A stretch of 64,000 nt of DNA, from NCBI RefSeq assembly GCF_003576645.1, contig NC_044920.1, positions 24,538,506 to 24,602,505 of the forward strand, written 5' to 3'. Each line of letters starts with the position of its first letter. The stretch's first letter is position 1. This document shows positions 1 to 9,959 of the stretch, one piece after another. The position numbers and the translations under genes are program-made. The DNA is from Ipomoea triloba. Its lineage: Eukaryota > Streptophyta > Magnoliopsida > Solanales > Convolvulaceae. A model generated the notes under the pieces. The model did no database searches and was not told the DNA's origin. It worked only from the letters and a program-made list of their open reading frames with translations.

Positions 1-85
1 ATTAAGTAACACCACCATTAACTCATAAAACTAACTTTTCGTCTCGCGCAGAACTAAACTAATCAATCAATCAATAATAAATTTA

Positions 86-297
86 GGGGAAATCACCGAT
101 TTGATCCCTCAATTGTTATCAAACTGTCAATGTTGCCCTTTAATTCTTTTTTCATCGATTTAGTCCCTGAAAATAATTATTTTTGGTCACATAACTCCAT
201 CCGACCAGTTTCCGGCCAAAGCTCCGATTTAACAGGGATAAATTAGTATTTTCCTTTCTTCAGCACTCCCTCCCTCTTCGTTTAACAACTACAGCAC
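86..297 (+). repeat. Left terminal inverted repeat of the MULE
   Basis: This 212-bp segment is the reverse complement of 1442-1653 with about 13 mismatches by eye and no gap. It starts GGGGAAATCAC at the outer end and runs inward to CTACAGCAC. Confidence 0.88.
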
Positions 298-538
298 TTT
301 GCATCACATAGCAGATCTCCCGCCTTGGACAGAGCAGATCTCATACCTGAATCATCATCACTAACATTAATATAATAATATTCAATAGAATCAATTCATA
401 GACTCCAACATGAAACCATTTTGGATTATTTGAAACCCAAAAACTATAGATTAAACAGAAAAAATATCAGAAACTGAACAAGATTATCCAGCAAATATAT
501 ATTCCAGCCAAAATAGCAAAACCAAAAGGGGGAAAATC

Positions 539-844
539 TTACTTTTTCGGAAGCTTTCTTGGATCCTCGGACTTCTTAGGCTTTGCAGGTGGAGATTCAG
601 GCTGGGAACCAATCTGCCCTGCGGTGGAGCTCAAAAGTGGATCTGCTTGAGTTGGTCGTTCCGGATCTGATTTCCGGAGCTTTAGCGCCGCCTGTTGGAA
701 TTCTTCTGTTTTGCTCATCACTGTCTCCAAATTTCCAGTTCTCCCATCCAATTCCTTGAGCTTCGATTCCAATTCTGTTTCTTTTTCCTTAAGCTTTTCA
801 CTAAACTCCCCTCTTTCAATTCTGTTTCTTTTCCCCTTTCCCAT
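539..844 (-). CDS. Hypothetical 101-aa charged coiled-coil protein inside the MULE
   Basis: I do not recognise this protein. The frame starts MGKGKRNR. Residues 12-50 are rich in Glu, Lys and Leu with spacing that suggests a coiled coil (for example KLKEKETELESKLKELDG). The C-terminal third is rich in Pro, Ser and Lys and ends in KLPKK. An overlapping frame just upstream, starting MMQVQVDVIDKKLENEIG, has the same charged helical character, so the two may be one reading frame broken by a frameshift. It lies wholly between the inverted repeats and may be a captured host fragment. Whether it is expressed cannot be told from sequence. Confidence 0.35.
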   Translation of the reverse strand: MGKGKRNRIERGEFSEKLKEKETELESKLKELDGRTGNLETVMSKTEEFQQAALKLRKSDPERPTQADPLLSSTAGQIGSQPESPPAKPKKSEDPRKLPKK

Positions 845-1092
845 CCAATTTCGTTTTCCAGCTTCTTGTCGATCACATCTACTTGAACTTGCATCATTTT
901 TTAGTGGTCTTCTTCACAAACGCTTCCATCTATGCTAAAATTCGAGCCTCTGCTAACTTTCCCTCGAAATCCCAGGCATCACGGCGAGTTCGTCACTACT
1001 TTGGGTGCGCGAATCGATAACCAACCTCCGAACCATTTCAACTAAACCCACGAGGATCATCAATAACAATAAATTTTTAGTGACTAAACTGA

Positions 1093-1440
1093 CTACCATT
1101 TGGGTTTCGCGGGCTTGGGAACTTTCTTCGGGGTCCCCGCGCGGCGAGAGAAAGGCACGACGCAGTTGGAGGTAGGCAAGGGCTTCTTCACCACTTGAAC
1201 TGCATTTTGAATTTCAGTTTGTACGTAATGATGGCCAAGCTCTTTAATAGCAGCACCGCTGGCTGCGAGTCCATCGTAGCCGGTGGATGTAGGAGTGACG
1301 GTAGCCGCGGCGTTGGCCAGGGCTAAGTCCAAGGCGGTAGGCGGCTGCTTTATCTCAATGGGGTCGGCTCTCGTGGCAGATCTACTCTGGGCTTTGTCTA
1401 CTTCTTCTTCTTCCTCCGCCGCCTTCAGTAATTGTGCTGT
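1093..1440 (-). CDS. Open frame without clear ATG inside the MULE, possible captured exon
   Basis: I do not recognise this product. The frame is open for at least 116 codons, from the right inverted repeat to a TAG at 1093-1095, but no in-frame ATG is evident. It contains an acidic run (AAEEEEEVDKA), an Ala-rich stretch (LALANAAATV), and a basic, proline-containing tail (KKVPKPAKPKW). Codon-like composition and higher GC than the flanks fit a captured coding fragment. The same strand as the 539-844 frame suggests both could come from one interrupted source gene, but this is inference. Confidence 0.3.
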   Translation of the reverse strand, partial: TAQLLKAAEEEEEVDKAQSRSATRADPIEIKQPPTALDLALANAAATVTPTSTGYDGLAASGAAIKELGHHYVQTEIQNAVQVVKKPLPTSNCVVPFSRRAGTPKKVPKPAKPKW

Positions 1441-1441
1441 C

Positions 1442-1653
1442 GTGCTGTAGTTGTTAAGCGAAGAGGGAGGGAGGGCTGAAGAAAGGAAAATACTAATTTA
1501 CCCCTGTTAAATTGGAGCTTTCGCCGGAAACTGGTCGGATGGAGTTACGTGACCAAAAATAATTATTTTCAGGGACTAAATCGATGAAAAAGGAATTAAA
1601 GGGCAACATTGACAGTTTGACAACAATTGAGATACCAAATTAGTGATTTCCCC
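1442..1653 (-). repeat. Right terminal inverted repeat of the MULE
   Basis: This is the inverted partner of 86-297, with the same 212-bp length and about 94% identity. It ends GTGATTTCCCC, immediately followed by the second copy of the 9-bp target duplication. Confidence 0.88.
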
Positions 1654-1662
1654 ATAAATTTA

Positions 1663-3386
1663 AAATTTTTATTTTGCTAGCTACGATATTGTATAACTGA
1701 GGTATGAATTTAGCTTTATTATGGACCCAACACATTTAAAGACATTAAAGCTAGTTGATGCATAATCCGTGATTAATCTTCTTCACCTATCTCCATGATA
1801 AGAGCAATAAAGAGTCTTTAAATTTGGGGTTCAAAGTTATAAAATTAATAATAACTTTTTAAGGTATATTAGTCAATTAGTTATATGAGTGTGCGTAATT
1901 TTGATTATCCGAACTAACACCAGAAATTCAAACGGAAATTTAAATTTGGGATGAACCTGAATAATTATCGGTTCAGATATTTTAAATTTTGGTATATCAG
2001 ACTATAAATTCAGTTCAAAATTTAGGTGATAAAATTTTATTTATACTCGAAACCAGAATTAATCGAAATTTTATTATAAATATAATAATATAAATTATAT
2101 ATTTAGTTTTAAATGTATTTTATAATTAATAATATATTACTTTTCAAAAGTTTTTTTAAAGTTAATTATTAGTAATTTGTCTAATTTTTAGTTTGATAGT
2201 ATATGAAAAAATATAAATACAAAAATAATAAAATAAAAAAAACTCAAAATTGATAAAAATAAAATTTTAGGTATATCTAAACTAACTACTCAAAATAAAT
2301 ATGATAACTTCACCTGAATCAAACATATCCGAATTAAATTTGGTTCGAATATCAGGTGTCAAAAATATCACATGAATTTTTTAAATATCCGAAATAAAAT
2401 TTGAGTATCACTCAAACCGAATTGACGTTCACCCCTAATTGTTCAATAAATAATTCATAAAGCATATAATAATGCCATGTTTATATACTACGCACGAGAA
2501 TTGTTACTTAAAAAAATGCGTGAAAAAACAATAAATAAATGTATTATCTAGGTATAAAGTGATCACATTAATAGAATGGATTATAAGTAAAGACGAATAT
2601 AGCAAAAAGAGTTCCAAATACTTGAGTGGGGCCGAAGGCATTATAGTCCAATAACATAAATTTAAAATTCTTTGTACGATGTATCTACTATTTAGAGAGA
2701 AATTCATTTTGGATATAAAAGAAAAAAAATATAAATTACCTTGTAACACAACTCAACTGATTAATCAATTCAAAGAAAAATAAGAAATTTAAGTATTGTA
2801 GTGTATTTGTTTGTAGTGATTAGGAGTTACGACCTTGCTCTCATTGACCAGTATATTTATACTCTTCCTGACTTAGAGTTGTATGGACGATAATGTTGAG
2901 GTATTACGAAAATAGTAGGTAAAATATTATTAACACAATCTCATTTCAGAACTATATAATAATTATACTCTCCTACCAATAATAGAACGTAGGGTTCAAT
3001 TTTCACAACAAAATGTACTTAGAAATTATATATCCACTAAAATAAGGGCGGTGTGACATTTCAGACCTTGAAAGAAAAAAACAAAAACAAAAAAGACATG
3101 AAGAGGGGCAATAACACTAAAAAAAAAAAAGTAGAAGAAAAGATATAATTAAAATTATTATTGCAAATGATAAAAATGTATGTAATATTATTACACAAAA
3201 TTACAAATCTTTTTGTTATTCTTCTATCCATGATAAGAATTTGTACACTACAAACCAGGCCACCCCCACCACGCATCAATGGAGTGTTGGGATAAGCTAA
3301 GCAATTTCCAACTTTGGGTGGATGCCCTCTTAGCCCTCTGCTAGCTGATTCAACAAAAACTTATGCACTTTGATCACCTCAGCTCC
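1663..3386. other. AT-rich intergenic region
   Basis: No gene is supported here. Short frames at 2504-2749 and 3061-3279 are low-complexity AT-rich sequence without a recognisable domain. The only structured part is the decayed element described at 1886-2437. Confidence 0.6.
1886..2437. mobile_element. Possible decayed hAT-like non-autonomous element
   Basis: The right end reads ACGTTCACCCCTA, matching the TAGGGGTG-type termini common in plant hAT-like elements. The left end near 1886, TATGAGTGTGCG, is a weak inverted match (6 of 8 outer bases). The inner ends carry related motifs such as CCGAAC/CCGAATT. The interior is extremely AT-rich. The 8-bp flanks match at only 5 of 8 positions, so this is an old or wrongly bounded copy. 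Confidence 0.3.
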
Positions 3387-3397
3387 CTATATATAGG
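3387..3397 (+). promoter_or_regulatory. TATA box of the former subtilase gene
   Basis: CTATATATAGG sits about 190 bp upstream of the recognisable subtilase coding remnant. It is followed by a CAT/CAA-rich leader typical of a plant 5' untranslated region. This suggests the pseudogene kept its core promoter. Confidence 0.5.
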
Positions 3398-3573
3398 CCA
3401 GGCTGGGATACTTTGGTTCAAGCTTCTCATCATCATCAATCATCATAACCATTATCAATTTATCATCAGCTAGCTAGCAGTACCAAGAACAATATAAAGA
3501 TATCAATTTTTTTTTTTTTGTGTTTTTATGTGTGTCTGCTGTCTTTTTCTTTAACTATTGTCTCAGAGAATCT

Positions 3574-4030
3574 GAGCTAGAGCCTCCTACGCTACAACAA
3601 AATGATAAAGTAGTTTGCATCGTCTATATGGGTGCTACAACCCCATCTAGTAATGGCGCCATGGGAAAGAATCAAGTTGAGCTTATCCAAAGGTGATCTG
3701 ATACCTAAAATATATAATAATAAATTGTTATTCTTATGTTTATTGACATGTATGTGTATCAGGCACAAAAATGCATTGGTGTACACCTACACAAATGGCT
3801 TCTCTGGATTTTCAGCTAGGTTGATAATGGAAGAAACTGGATTAATCGCTCAAAACTCCAGAGTGATGTCTGTTTTTCCAGATCACATTTTGCAACTCCA
3901 TATGACCCGATCGTGGAATTTCCTAGACTCCATTTCTTATAAAAAAAATCTCTGGCAAATCAACTAGCAGGGCTCAACCGTTATCTTCTGGTGAAGAAAA
4001 TACCAGAATAGGCATCTTGGATTCAGTTTT
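3574..4030 (+). pseudogene. Truncated subtilisin-like protease (SBT family), I9 propeptide and start of catalytic domain
   Basis: Two exons are visible. Exon 1 reads DKVVCIVYMGATTPSSNG and ends at 3692. A 70-bp intron (GT at 3693, AG at 3761-3762) follows. Exon 2 reads HKNALVYTYTNGFSGFSA and later SVFPDHILQLHMTRSWNFL, the diagnostic inhibitor-I9 propeptide pattern of plant secreted subtilases. An A-run near 3941-3949 then shifts the frame. In the shifted frame the protein continues as SGEENTRIGILDS, the segment that holds the catalytic Asp (family GILDTG). Homology stops there, so the His, Asn and Ser regions are absent. An in-frame secretion signal is also missing: the upstream MCVCCLFL is in another frame and stops. 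The gene is dead by frameshift and 3' truncation. The family assignment is firm; the subfamily (SBT5-like) is a guess. Confidence 0.85.
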
Positions 4031-4537
4031 TTCATATCTTTTGTTTTTTAATTTACAGAAATAATGTTGTGTGCTAGGTATAGTATACATATAAGAGAAT
4101 TTGATACTAAATAACTATGTTAGGAATCTGGCTTAAATGTACTAGCTTCAATGACTAAGGCATCAGATCGATCTCGGCCCGGTGGAAGAGATTGATTTCA
4201 ATTATTCAAATTGCAATAGGTAATATATATGCATTTCAATGGCTATGGCTATGGCTAAAAATCAGTGAAATTTGCAGTACTATATATATATATGTTAATG
4301 TGATGTTAATTTCTTTCAGGAATTATTTGCCTTGGACATTAGAATTGCAACGCGTTGGGGCTATGAGAACAGTAACCGGGTTTAAACCAAAGTGAACCAA
4401 CCGGTCTTTTTCCTATTTTACCTTTTGTGTCTGTCGTCTTCGTCTCTTCTCTTTCCGTCAAAATTCCATACTCGTGCTTACCAGCTTCAAATTCATCACA
4501 TTCAAAACCTCCAAATTCTCTTAACATTTTCTGGAAA
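4031..4537. promoter_or_regulatory. Intergenic region and probable promoter/5' UTR of the UPF0496 gene
   Basis: No subtilase homology continues here. A (TA)n tract lies near 4280-4293. The 150 bp before the start codon are pyrimidine-rich, as in a plant leader. The reading frame is open upstream to an ATG at 4427, but those 37 residues look like untranslated sequence. Confidence 0.4.
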
Positions 4538-5755
4538 ATGGGCAATCGATCCAGCAAAACAAGAGAGCAGAGCTCAAATCACCCGCAACCACCACCGGAT
4601 TCTGCACCTTCGCCGTCGCCGTCGCCGCCGGCGACCACCTCCAACTCAGACGACTCACCCGATTTGACTTCCTACGAGTCGGCATGCGAAGAGGATCCGG
4701 ACCTACGCGCCTTCGATTCAGCTCTCCAAGCTCGAACCACTAAAGCCATAAACTCCGTCGCCGTCACTCTCGACTACCGCGCCCTCTCCCTCGATTCTCT
4801 CCGCGAGGTCACCTTGTGCTTCCTCGAGATGAACCAGGAGGTGGTAAACCTAATTCTCGAAAGCAAAAGGGATATTTGGAAAGATCCGGACCTCTTCGAT
4901 CTCGTCAAGGAGTACCTGGAGAACAGCCGGCACACCATGAATTTCTGCACCGCCCTCGAGGATGCCCTACAGCGGGCCCACCACAGCCAGTCTATACTCA
5001 GATTCGCATTACAGAAATTCGAGGAGGAATCCGCTAAGATTACCGAACCGGGGCACGATTCAGTTCAGCTGTACTCCAAGACGTTAGCAGAGTTGAAGAA
5101 ATTCAAGGATGCCGGGGATCCGTTCACTGAGAAGTTCTTCTCCTTGTTCCATTCCGTCTACAAACAGCAGGAATTGATGTTGAATAAGATGAAGGAGAAG
5201 AAGAGTAGACTCGATAAGAAGTTGCGGAAGGTGAAGTCCTGGAGGAGAATATCCAATGTAATCTTCGCAACCGTGTTTGTCTCTGTACTGATTTGCTCAG
5301 TGGTGGCGGCTGTCGTCACGGCGCCGCCAGTGGTAACGGCTCTGGCGGCGGCGGCCTCGGTGCCCCTGGGGACTGTGGGGAAATGGATAAACAATATGTG
5401 GAAGAAGTATGAGAATGATCTGAAGAGGGAAAGGGAGATCCTGACTACAATTGGAGCTGGGAATTATATTGTGATTCAAGATTTGGAGAGCATCCAGCGT
5501 TTGGTGGATAGATTGCAGGAACAGATCCAGGGATTGTTGTACAATGCTGATTTTGCTATGCAGCAAAATGATGCAGTGAGTAGTGCAATGGAGGACATCA
5601 AGAAGAATGTCATTTCTTTCATGGAAACCATTCAGGTTTTGACTGACCAGGCTGACAAGTGTAGTAGAGATATCAGGATGGCACATGCAGTAATCTTGAA
5701 AAAGATTAATGAACCCAGCCCTAGCAGCTTGGGCAATGGCATGTTCTCTATTTAG
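4538..5755 (+). CDS. UPF0496 (DUF677) AT14A-like membrane-associated protein, 405 aa
   Basis: A single intact exon encodes a plant UPF0496 protein, the family that includes Arabidopsis AT14A, described as an integrin-like peripheral or membrane protein linking wall, plasma membrane and cytoskeleton. I chose the ATG at 4538 because it gives MGNRSSK, a good N-myristoylation signal (Gly2, Ser6), and a normal family length. An in-frame ATG at 4427 would add 37 leader-like residues and bury this signal. Visible parts: a Pro/Ser-rich linker at residues 17-45; the conserved LTSYESACEEDPDLRAFD start of the domain; a long helical region with a basic coiled coil around 208-237; hydrophobic segments at about 239-285 (VIFATVFVSVLICSVVAAVV and an Ala/Val-rich stretch) that form a hairpin or two membrane spans; and a second helical region to the end. 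Biochemical function is not established for most members. Confidence 0.93.
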   Translation: MGNRSSKTREQSSNHPQPPPDSAPSPSPSPPATTSNSDDSPDLTSYESACEEDPDLRAFDSALQARTTKAINSVAVTLDYRALSLDSLREVTLCFLEMNQEVVNLILESKRDIWKDPDLFDLVKEYLENSRHTMNFCTALEDALQRAHHSQSILRFALQKFEEESAKITEPGHDSVQLYSKTLAELKKFKDAGDPFTEKFFSLFHSVYKQQELMLNKMKEKKSRLDKKLRKVKSWRRISNVIFATVFVSVLICSVVAAVVTAPPVVTALAAAASVPLGTVGKWINNMWKKYENDLKREREILTTIGAGNYIVIQDLESIQRLVDRLQEQIQGLLYNADFAMQQNDAVSSAMEDIKKNVISFMETIQVLTDQADKCSRDIRMAHAVILKKINEPSPSSLGNGMFSI

Positions 5756-6701
5756 GATTGCACTCCAATCCCAAGAGCTCCTGAGCCTCGGTGGACGAGA
5801 TAACGGTCTACAGTTATATACTGGTGTCCACAACAAGGCTAATTCCGTACCCTTGGTAGGAATCACGGTATGCTCTTTGATTGACCGCCTATATGTATGT
5901 ATGTTGTAACAGATTATTTGCACTCATTGCACCTATTGGTTTTGTATCTACCCCTGCCAAGAAATGACATGTTTATGCTCTTCATCATTGGCAATCTGAT
6001 TGTAGGATTTATAGCCATTACTATGCTAAATGAATAGAAATCCATTTTTCAGCAGAAGATTACCACTTTACTGAATTTTGCAGTGGTTTTAAGTATTGCA
6101 TCATACTGAATCATCAAATTAAGAGGCTTTAAATGTCATGTCATGAGGACCATTTAATGTAGTTGATCAAAGATGCATAGACTGTCCCCGGCTTAATAAT
6201 ACTGTTGAATGAATATACAGAAGTCGTATTCTGCTGCTCTCTGAAACTAGTTTCACAGGATACTTAGGCTGGAAGATTTCTTGTTTTAGGCTCCTTCAAT
6301 AATGCATTCATTTTATGGTTTCAGCAAGTTTGAATGGCTTGATATCTTGTTTTCCTATGTTGTATACATTCTTTCTATTTTGGTACTACTTAGTTGAGAG
6401 ATAAAGAATAGTTAATTGTGGAACTCTTTTGATTGAATTTAGATTCTAGAGCTGATTACTTACTGAGAAAAAACTGCTAAAACAAGTCTCTTGTTTTCAC
6501 ATTGTCTGATGTTTATCACTCGGGGCAAAGTCAACAAGGGGAAACAGACTTGAAGGAGAAAAGGTTGTCTTATGATAAATATCAGACTCAAGTTACACAA
6601 CAATAGATCTATGAGCATTAGATTGTGACTAGAGGATGAGAAGCTACTATTTCTTGTCAATGCATTTGTGTGTTGTGTCTTGAATGTTTGCTCATTTAGC
6701 T
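5756..6701. other. 3' regions of two convergent genes
   Basis: This 946-bp stretch separates the stop codon of the UPF0496 gene (+) from the stop codon of the PQ-loop gene (-). It must contain both 3' untranslated regions. AT-rich sequence with several AATAAT/AATGAA-like elements is present, but no polyadenylation site can be fixed. No further gene is seen. Confidence 0.55.
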
Positions 6702-9700
6702 TTAGCCTGCGGAGTCTTCTCTGCTTCCACCGCTGTTCTTTCTGCAGTATCTGTAGTATATGTATTGTAGTATAATCTATCAGTTCTTTTAAGGCAGAAC
6801 AGCTTAAGAGAAGAATGAAAGATAGCATGAAAATCAGAAATCTTTTCAATTTTTCTTCATTTTCATCTTTTGCTTATTTCAACTGGTTTAATTAATATAT
6901 AAATGAAGGAATCGACTTGTCTGTGCTATGTTTGGAGCCACAATACAGAAGAGATGAATTTGAGAAGTCAAGGATACGAATATGTCCAGCCCGACACAGA
7001 CAGCAGCATCCAACAACCAAGGCAGGTTTGGTTTGATCTTGTCCCATGCTGTTGTTCTCACAAGAATGCTGCAAAAGGGAAAGAGAGTGAGAGAGAGTGG
7101 GGAATACTGCAGTAAGAGCTCTTGCGCAACGGGTTAGCATTGGTAGGGTGAGAGGGAGCTTACCTTCCCACGTAAGTGGCATTGGCCATAAGTGCAAAGA
7201 TAAACATGAGTGGATTCAATCCCTACAAGGTCAGAAACACTTTCTCAAACTTTTTCTATGCTGTCAAACTAGGTCTCAAGTATTCTGAATTAGGCTCAAG
7301 AGTTAAGATGTAAGAGAGAGGTTCAAGAATTACCTCCACACTCCCTCTTTTGATCTGATGGAAGAAGAAAAGAGTGAAAATGAGAAGCCAACTAAGAGAA
7401 AAATGGGATTCAAAAACAAGGGGCAAACACTGGGAAGTTGTTCATTAGTACTTCATTACACTCACATTTAACCAGATCTGAGGTATTCGGCCACCCATAT
7501 ATATGGCAGCCATCATCCACCCTAACCATTGCCCAAAACTGCTGTGTTCTGTTCCACTTTCCTGCAAAACTCCATGACAAAATCTCAGATTCCACCTTGA
7601 TTTTTGCTATGAGCAGGTAGATAGCTATAAGCTATCAGTCCAATTGATTCAAACCTGTAGCAGTTTCCTTCCACCAAGTGCAGCATACACAGGCATCAAA
7701 GCCTTTGTTTGATGAGGTATGCTGAGTGAAGTAGTCAAGAATGCACCATAACCTGCCTGCAATTCGAATTTTCCACATAACAGTTATTGATTGTCAAAAT
7801 AATTTATTAGAATGTTGTAATAATCCAAAGGCTCTGAGAATGATAATCTGAGTTGATTCTTGTGGTAGTATATATTTGCAAGAGTGAATGCCATATGGGA
7901 TCCCCGAGTATAGTGATTTTGCCAAGTTTAGTCCTAAACTTTCAGATTGACCATCCGTTGTCCAAGTTAACCACCATGATCCTTCAACTTTTAAAATTAA
8001 ATCACTTGTGGTCCTCCTAGAAGGATCATGACTGGTTAAAATTTGATAGTTGAAGGACATGAATGATTAACTTGGACCACGGATGGTAACAATTTGAAAG
8101 TCGAATGATCACGGGTGGTCAATTTGAAAATTTAGGACTAAAGTGACAAAACCATTATACTCGAAGGACCCTGATGATATTAACTCATATTTGCAATGAA
8201 CACTGAAAACTAGATAAACAGTGCATAATGATTAGAAAACTGGGTTGTTTTTAAAAACACAAGTTCCACAGGTCTGAGCAGCTGCAAAGCAAAGCTCATC
8301 TCTACAGATAAAAAGTAACTGGCAAACTTTCCACAGACAAGCAAGTTGCCATGGCAATGGATTGTCATCTTCCACTTTTGACAAAGCCTCTGCATATTAT
8401 ATTAACCAATCATTCAAAACAAGATAGTGCTTACAGATCGTGGGATAGGCTTTGGCTGGCTAATGGAATTCATTGATGGTGCCTCTACTGTTTCATCATC
8501 AGAAGAGCAATCATTGTCCATTCCCAGAGCTGAAGGGCCACTCTTGGCCAGCCACAAATTAGTCCTAAATGGTGGAGTTGCACTGCCCGCCATAGATCTC
8601 GCTGACCTGCACATTCAACCATTTTAGATTCAAAATGGCCTTGTTCTCCACTCGAGTCCTCGACTCCTCGAGTGAGAGTGTTGAGAATCTCACGTTCAAA
8701 AATTAAAGAGAAAATCGGTATAAACTAACTCACGTGTAATAGTAGTCAACCTGGTGCGGCCGTGCTGCTCTGGATGCCCCATCAGGTATTGGAATGCCTG
8801 AGCCACCAGATTTGCGCTGCCGTAGAGGCTTCTTTGCTTCGTCCACCTATTCATCATTCAACAACCATGTAGTACTAAACATTCTTTTTCAAGTGGAAGA
8901 TTCAAGTAAAAACATAAACATATAAGGAAAATTACACTTTTGGTCATTCAAATATCCCATAGTCTATGAATTATATGCATTACGATCTTAAGTTAGTCTT
9001 TGAACGATCAAATCAACTACTTTATTAAGTGACATATTGACGACAATAATAGTTTTCAAGGGACTAATAAAATTACTTTCCTTAGAGGTTAAGATGGTCA
9101 CACATATAACTCAGGAACTAGGTATGCATCGCAGATATACTAAAGACAAAAAAAAAAAATTTGGCAACATATAATTAGTTATACCAGCTGATTAGAATCA
9201 CCAGCATCCTCCTTGTCTTTCCACCATCTATACAAGAAATCGTAGTACATACTTTGCAACACTAGTACCACTGTAGTAGCTGTGTAGAGCTGCCCAATAG
9301 TTCATATCAAAACAAAGTAATATAATATTGATATAATATGTTATCGATAATAAGCTCTCTCACGCATAACAATGGCGGCTTATAATCCTAAATTGCAATC
9401 ATCCAGGAAGAAAAACACAACACTGAGCAGAAAGAATTACCAGAGCAGTGTAGAGCTGGGTTGGCAACTGCGAGCAACCATAAAAAAAAAAAAGAAGATT
9501 ACAACATCTTTAGCAGAAAACTGGTAAAAGATTACATGGAAAATAACGAGAAAACTTACAGTTGCAGGCTCAAGAAGGCAGCCAACTAGATTGAATATGT
9601 CTCTGCATCAAAAAATCAAGAGACATAAAATCAAACAGGTGGTGATACATACACAATCTTAGCAAACCAGCAAAAAGACGAGAAATTCAAACGGAGAAGG

Positions 9701-9959
9701 CGAGAAACCCGGCAATCCAAGTGAGGAGAAAGAGAAGGGAGACGCCATGGCTGGACTTGGTGCGGAAGTTAGTGACGATTTGAGGGATCTCAGCGACGCC
9801 CCAGCAGACGAGGCTAACGAGGCCGAGAACGAAGGAGAAGTCGTCGCTGATGTTGCAGAGACAGTCCTTGAAATACTTCTCCACCCAGCCCACGCATGGC
9901 TTCTTCTCCGCCACGCAATAGGCACCTGAATTCTGAGCTAACGACATGGACGCCTCCAT
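6702..9959 (-). CDS. PQ-loop repeat transmembrane protein (YPQ/vacuolar basic amino acid transporter-like), 384 aa, 12 exons
   Basis: Exons reconstructed with GT-AG borders and unbroken phase: 9709-9959, 9560-9602, 9441-9467, 9185-9289, 8734-8846, 8435-8606, 7655-7756, 7466-7561, 7334-7354, 7164-7222, 6978-7068, 6702-6776 (1,155 nt in total, stop TAA). The product has two PQ-loop repeats: WGVAEIPQIVTNF (Pro-Gln at residues 59-60) and MGGRIPQIWLN (298-299). These are the hallmark of seven-helix transporters such as yeast YPQ and human PQLC2, which move cationic amino acids across vacuole/lysosome membranes. The N-terminus carries four Cys (CVAEKKPCVGW, KDCLC). A polar Ser-rich loop with acidic SSDDETVEAP and QPKPIPRS links the two halves, as in Arabidopsis homologues. 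MEASMSL was taken as the start; Met5 is an alternative, and upstream codons look like leader sequence. The gene is convergent with the UPF0496 gene. All exons look intact. Substrate is inferred from family only. Confidence 0.92.
7897..8171. mobile_element. 275-bp TIR element (MITE-like) in intron 6 of the PQ-loop gene
   Basis: The left end GGGATCCCCGAGTATAGTGA and the right end, read inverted, GGGTCCTTCGAGTATAATGG are about 60-70-bp imperfect inverted repeats. Both continue with TTTAGTCCTAAA/TTTAGTCCTAAAT and ATTGACC. There is no coding capacity. The GGG termini resemble those of the MULE-type elements in this window. The 9-bp flanks (ATGCCATAT and TGATGATAT) match only at the last four bases, so the target duplication is decayed or was never there. 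It lies wholly between exons 6 and 7 and is spliced out. Confidence 0.7.

Larger units (their letters stand above)
77..1662. mobile_element. Non-autonomous Mutator-like element (MULE) with 9-bp TSD
   Basis: The element proper is 86-1653 (1,568 bp). It is flanked by a perfect 9-bp direct repeat, ATAAATTTA, at 77-85 and 1654-1662, which is the target duplication size typical of Mutator-like transposons. Its ends begin GGGGAAATCAC and are long inverted repeats. No transposase domain is visible in the 1.1-kb interior, so it must depend on a transposase made elsewhere. The interior is clearly more GC-rich than the flanks and holds two reading frames on the minus strand, so it may be a Pack-MULE that captured host sequence. 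The intact target duplication and about 94% identical ends suggest a fairly recent insertion. Confidence 0.88.

Noticed and set aside
2504..3279. Short minus-strand frames at 2504-2749 and 3061-3279
   Set aside because: They are AT-rich low-complexity frames (Phe/Leu/Ile/Asn runs) with no domain, and they lie in intergenic DNA.
4427..4537. Upstream in-frame ATG that would extend the UPF0496 protein by 37 residues
   Set aside because: The added residues are leader-like, and the extension would abolish the N-myristoylation signal MGNRSSK. The start at 4538 fits the family length better.
5297..5923. Long minus-strand frame of 208 codons antisense to the UPF0496 gene
   Set aside because: It is a shadow of the strongly supported forward gene and has no domain of its own.
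8925..9140. Possible transposon remnant in intron 4 of the PQ-loop gene (ACACTTTTGGTCATTC and GGGACTAATAAAATTAC)
   Set aside because: The phrases resemble transposon ends, but no inverted partner or target duplication was found, so no element can be bounded.
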